Assembly (NCBI GenBank): GCA_018894105.1
Contig: CM032127.1
Coordinates: forward strand, 1,397,001 to 1,461,000
DNA from: Jacaranda mimosifolia
Taxonomy: Eukaryota > Streptophyta > Magnoliopsida > Lamiales > Bignoniaceae
Direction of reading: 5' to 3'
Length of the DNA stretch: 64,000 nt
Numbering within the stretch: position 1 is the first letter of the stretch; each line of letters begins with the position of its first letter. The notes beneath the pieces are model-generated. The model had not been told where the DNA came from. It did no database searches and saw only the letters and a program-made list of their open reading frames with translations. The position numbers and the translations under genes were made by a program. This document shows positions 59,825 to 64,000 of the stretch, in pieces.

Positions 59825-60463
59825 ATGATAATTTCTTTCCTTGGCTCATTCTTGATCTTCCTCGCTTCTGCTAAGCCCAATACAACAGTAACAGATGAAC
59901 TGATCGATAGAATCTGCAAGAATACAAGGACCCCTTCTCTTTGTCTGCAGACCCTCAGACCCTTAAAGGGCAATAACCTTCTTCCCAAACCAGTTGCAAC
60001 ACTAGGAACCAAACCCCTTGATATGGCCCTGATCCAAGCTCACAGGATCCATGCCATGATTTGGGCTCTTCATCAGAGAATAAAGGACAGCACCAGAAGA
60101 AGGCATCTGATTAAACAAAAGCAAAGGTATTATAAGTGTCATTTGAAATTTTCAGATGTCCGCCGGCGACTGACTGAAGCTAAGATGGCAATGCAGGAGG
60201 GTAACTCAACATCTGTGAGAAACTACACCTCCATGGCCATGTATCAGGCTGGTTCTTGCGAGGCAGAATTCATCAACCCGCCTCGCGAGCTGTCAGCTGT
60301 TGCCAAGGATATTGGGACCTTCAGAGATACTTGTAGTATCATCTTGGCCATATGTGATGAAGTAGCACAGTTAGAATGCTCCAGTTTAAACTTGGTCTTG
60401 AATTGGGGCACTGATCAGACAAATGTCCTTGTGGCTCAGTCAATGTGCAAATTTGTGCCTTGA
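59825..60463 (+). CDS. PMEI/invertase-inhibitor-like secreted protein, copy 5, with C-terminal extension
   Basis: An intronless 212-residue protein starting MIISFLGSFLIFLASAKPN; a second possible ATG lies at 59801, eight codons earlier. The cysteine framework is kept: ICKNTRTPSLC, YYKCHLKF, QAGSCEAEF and DTCSIILAICDE. Other copies stop within a few residues of ICDK; this one runs on about 35 residues (AQLECSSLNLVLNWGTDQTN then VLVAQSMCKFVP), adding two cysteines. The extension may be read-through into former 3' UTR. Its hydrophobic leader is shorter than in the other copies. Confidence 0.85.
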   Translation: MIISFLGSFLIFLASAKPNTTVTDELIDRICKNTRTPSLCLQTLRPLKGNNLLPKPVATLGTKPLDMALIQAHRIHAMIWALHQRIKDSTRRRHLIKQKQRYYKCHLKFSDVRRRLTEAKMAMQEGNSTSVRNYTSMAMYQAGSCEAEFINPPRELSAVAKDIGTFRDTCSIILAICDEVAQLECSSLNLVLNWGTDQTNVLVAQSMCKFVP

Positions 60464-60802
60464 ATTTTTTTGTGTTCGTTTAGTTTTCTAGTCTTTGTGC
60501 AGCCTTCATAACATGCTTTCACAAAGTGAAATGTTGTAACTCATTATTGAACTTTGGTCAAAAGTTTCAATCTCTAACATAATAATCTTGGCAATATATT
60601 ATAGCTAAACTTTTTGTCAAGCATGAAACATTTAATTTTGTGAGGTATCATCATGTCTTCATTCGTGATGAGAGATTTTGTTCTTATAAAAAGGTATGGT
60701 TAATTTACACCAAGTAGATCCACTTTTAAGGAATTTTGGAACAACTATCGTTCGATAAATACACAAAAATAATGAAATTGCTTTGACTAAATCATGTATG
60801 TC
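60464..60802. other. PMEI-like copy 5 3' UTR and intergenic
   Basis: No further gene. A normal 3' UTR of 100-200 bases is expected. Confidence 0.5.
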
Positions 60803-61388
60803 TAGGCTTGTCAATGGGTGGGTGGGTCTTACCCTACAAAGGCGGGCCCCCCCCCCTCCCCGACAAAAAAAAAAAATTGCAATACTCAAGTCGTACCTAT
60901 ACCCAATAAAAAAAATGCAATTAGTATAAGTGAAAAGAAATAAAACATTTTATAAAAATAGTGCTTAGTTAGTATATAGTCAGACAAACAATACAAGAAA
61001 GTGGACTTATATATGATAGCTTCCTTAACAATATTCAGATTTTAGAAGGAAAAATAGTGCCTTTTTGGTTTTATTCATTTAGTATAATAAAATTAAATAT
61101 GTATAAATAATTAAATATATATCCTAATTAAATTTCAATAATATTTTTTTGTTATCGTATACCAGAAGAATTTGTTAATACGAAAAAATATAATTAAAAA
61201 ATTAAAAAATTATATTCAAGAAGCTATACCTAATAGGTATTGAGTTATATAGGGTAGAGACGTCGAATAAGATATAGGGTCTTGTTGACTGGATATTTTA
61301 GGGTAGGATAAAATATATGTGATCTTATTGTTTGGGTATTTTATGATATGTGTATGAGTAAGTGAAATCCTACCCATTGACAGACCTA
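60803..61388. mobile_element. hAT-type MITE with exact 8-base target duplication
   Basis: A 586-base element begins TAGGCTTGTCAATGGGTGGG and its opposite end begins TAGGTCTGTCAATGGGTAGG. TGTATGTC is present exactly at both flanks (60795-60802 and 61389-61396). The interior has a poly-C run, no transposase and is AT-rich. Confidence 0.88.
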
Positions 61389-61637
61389 TGTATGTCTCTT
61401 GGAATGAACCAAATGATCAAATCAATTCCTACATCCCTTGAACCTAGCTTGTAGCAAGCCAAAAGTGTGGATAGAGCCAACTTTGCTGAGAGCAAAGATC
61501 ATGCTAAAGTTGTTGCTTTCACTTGATACTTTTTTACATGCATTTCTATTGTTGGACAATGAAAGATAATGTATAAATTGATTTAAGTCACTTGTCTCCT
61601 TCAATATAAAATAAAATTTAGTACCACTGAATAATAT

Positions 61638-61954
61638 GGGAAGTGTTTGTTGTTTTGAGAAAACATAACTAAACATATATTCATTTTTCTTTTAAAACAC
61701 ACATTTTTTAATAAATACATACATATTATATATATATTATATTTTTTTATTATTCTAATATTAAAAAAATTATTTAATTCCATTTTCACCCTAAAAACCC
61801 GACAAAAAAATATTAATTTGACTATTACAGTAAAAAAATGTCTCCCCCAAAATATAAACAAACATATCAAAAAATAACTTTCACATTTTTTAATAATTTA
61901 TTCTCTCAAAAAATATAATAAAATCACAAAAAAAAAAGATAACCAAACATTCCC
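61638..61954. mobile_element. Small MITE with GGGAA.TGTTTG ends
   Basis: The left end reads GGGAAGTGTTTGTTGTTTTG and the right end on the opposite strand GGGAATGTTTGGTTATCTTT. The inverted match may extend to TATGGG. The target duplication is unclear (TA or a changed TWA). Confidence 0.55.
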
Positions 61955-64000
61955 ATAAAGTTTTGAGTTAAATTATTGTTAGGTTTGCTTGTGTTTTGGT
62001 GTTCGTGCTTTGACCAACTCAAATAAATTTCTTGGAAGTTACATAAAGACATATATTTGTAAATATACATATACATATATATTACGTGTTTGACTCGAAC
62101 TGTCCTTTAATTAGCAGACCTTCAGACTTAGAAATAACTTCACAGTTCACACTACTACATCGAGTCATCAGCCAATGGGGTTGAATCTGATTTGAATGGG
62201 CAACTAAAATTCCAGCCTCACCAACTTCTCTTTAGGGAATTATTACTATATGGAAACAACTTGCAAGAATGGGGTAACCCTATACGTACAACTTAATTAA
62301 CTCATGCACATGTAGAGGTGCAAATGAGTCGAGCCTACTCATAAGTTTCACCAGTTGAGCTCGATCTAGCTTGACTTGAGCTTGGAAACAGTACGAGCTT
62401 GAGTTGAGTTGAGTTGAATCAAACTTGAACTCTAATTCGAGTCGATCTCAAGCCATTTGTATTTAGATTCGAGGCTCACGAACCAGTATATAATTAAATA
62501 TTATTTTTTATTTTATTAATAAATATATACTATATTAATATTTTTCTATTTCAAACTCGAGCTCGAGCTTAGCATTTTAACAATTTATTTGTCAATTCAA
62601 GACTTATTGAATCGAGCCGAGTCGAGCTCGAATTTAAAATTTTAAACTCATCGAGTTCGAGCTCAAACTTAAAATTTTTGCTCAAACTCGACGAGGCTAG
62701 ATTGTTATATTTATTATTGGTAAATGGAAACAATGGGCACATGATTTTGACCTTTTACACTATCATTTTCAACCAACGCAAGTAAATTCCATCAACTAGG
62801 AAAATTTGACCTTATAAGATTCTTTCCATGATTTTCCCTAATATTGATGTGGCACTTGTCTATGCAACCAAAATTAAATTTCAGAATAGTTCTCGAAAGT
62901 TGGAATAATTTGAAAAAGAGGAATAGCACTTATGATTTATATCATAACTCCATTTGAATTTTTCTAATTATTTAAGAATTCTATCATATCTTACAGAATT
63001 CTATGATATCTCACATGTAACTATTCAATATTAATCCTGATCGAGTTCACTTTGAATTTAATAAAAATAGTACTTGTAAAGTATGTATTCGTGTGTGTTT
63101 TATAGATCTATCCATTAGAAAAAGAGGAAAATACAAGAATTGGAATTAGGATTCAAAACCTTTTCTTTTCTGATAAATCCTTTTCACCTCTTAGGTTTTA
63201 GTTTCTTCTAGTAGAAAAAGTGTATAATGGTTCATAGTTTGTGAACAATCAACACGCAACAAGCCATTGAAAAAGATAAGTTGAGACGTAGATATATACT
63301 ATCTAGCGACGATGATAATAATATCTATCATGATGTGATATATCAACAATATGTAATTTTCATTTCAACGCTAGTACTAAATTATCATTTCCTTAAATTG
63401 TCTTAGGTTAACGTAGAAAAATCAATTTGTTCTCGAAAGTCAAAGTTAAAATTAGAGTTCCCCGAGAAACGTAAATGTTAAGTCCACGATACATATCTAG
63501 TACTCTCACATAACTTATGAATTGTGACACGTTTTCTTTTCCAAGAAAATAAATAAAATTACATAAATTTAATGACAATAAAAATAAAATCGCTCAATAT
63601 ATTTTTTTATTTTTTTATTTTTTTTCCCTTCTTTTTTCATGATACATTTCTGATAGAGGTAGCACAGCAGAACCATCCAACCTCGAAAGATGAAGAAAAA
63701 TATATATAAAAAAAGACTCGAAGAAAGCTAAGTCCAAAAGACTTTGGCAGTCATAGTTTTGCACAGCAGTATGGGACATAGCATGAATTTCTTTTAGTTT
63801 TGCCTACTTTATTTGCTGCTTCTTCAGTCTTCCCTTTGTCTTTCCTTGGAACTTCACTGAAGGTTCATTATCCAAGATTTTCCAAAATGTGACCATTTTT
63901 CTCTGGCTGTTTGCTTGGAATTTCTGTTGCCCTTGTTCGTTTCTATTGTTGCCCTTTTTGAATGTACTTTCTTGACAGCTGACTTTGAAGGTTTACTAGT
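61955..64000. other. Gene-poor window end with a decayed CTCGA-rich MITE
   Basis: About 62314-62700 begins AGAGGTGCAAATGAGTCGAG and is rich in GAGCTCGA, a decayed relative of the hAT MITE at 17955. The right terminus is degraded. Nothing else is recognisable; the last 350 bases are less repetitive and may be the flank of a gene beyond the window. Confidence 0.5.

Overview
This is AT-rich nuclear DNA from a flowering plant, most likely a eudicot. The support is spliced genes with GT-AG introns, plant-only families (LOG, DUF3511, PMEI-like, NIPA), a MIR156 hairpin, many MITE-type transposons, a tRNA-derived SINE and a TRIM retroelement. The species cannot be named from the sequence alone.

Layout: 0.7-4.6 kb holds COG8 (+), a Golgi tethering subunit, with an antisense fragment resembling a class-I phospholipase A1 in its second intron. 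7.4-11.3 kb holds a two-domain methyltransferase (+), METTL2/6-like fused to METTL21-like. About 12.4-14.07 kb holds a MIR156 gene (-) with TATA box, hairpin and possible downstream exons. 14.3-26.6 kb is gene-poor and filled with small transposons, several with readable target-site duplications. 26.7-30.2 kb holds eIF4A (+) with a long leader intron. 33.37-33.75 kb holds a DUF3511 protein (+). 36.07-39.29 kb holds CLP1 (-), an RNA 3'-end-processing kinase-family protein. 41.29-45.55 kb holds a NIPA8-like membrane protein (+). A diverged plastid atpA fragment lies near 46.8 kb. 47.27-48.75 kb holds a LOG cytokinin-activating enzyme (-). 51.0-51.7 kb holds an unrecognised plant protein (+).

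From 52.4 to 60.5 kb there is a tandem family of five small secreted invertase/pectin-methylesterase-inhibitor-like genes. Copies 1, 4 and 5 are open, copy 2 is a clear pseudogene, and copy 3 has one apparent frameshift in its signal peptide. A mitochondrial CoA carrier gene (57.3-59.6 kb) sits between copies 4 and 5. The last 3.5 kb is transposon-rich with no gene I can support.

The single-copy genes are housekeeping and do not form a pathway. The recently changing parts are the PMEI-like array, with a shared upstream block before all five copies, and the small-transposon landscape. Two regulators of plant development, MIR156 and LOG, are in the window but 34 kb apart with no evident link. 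I found no convincing wholly new biological system; the best leads are the MIR156 locus with its near-symmetric hairpin, the decaying PMEI-like array, the antisense lipase fragment and the TRIM with a perfect hairpin.
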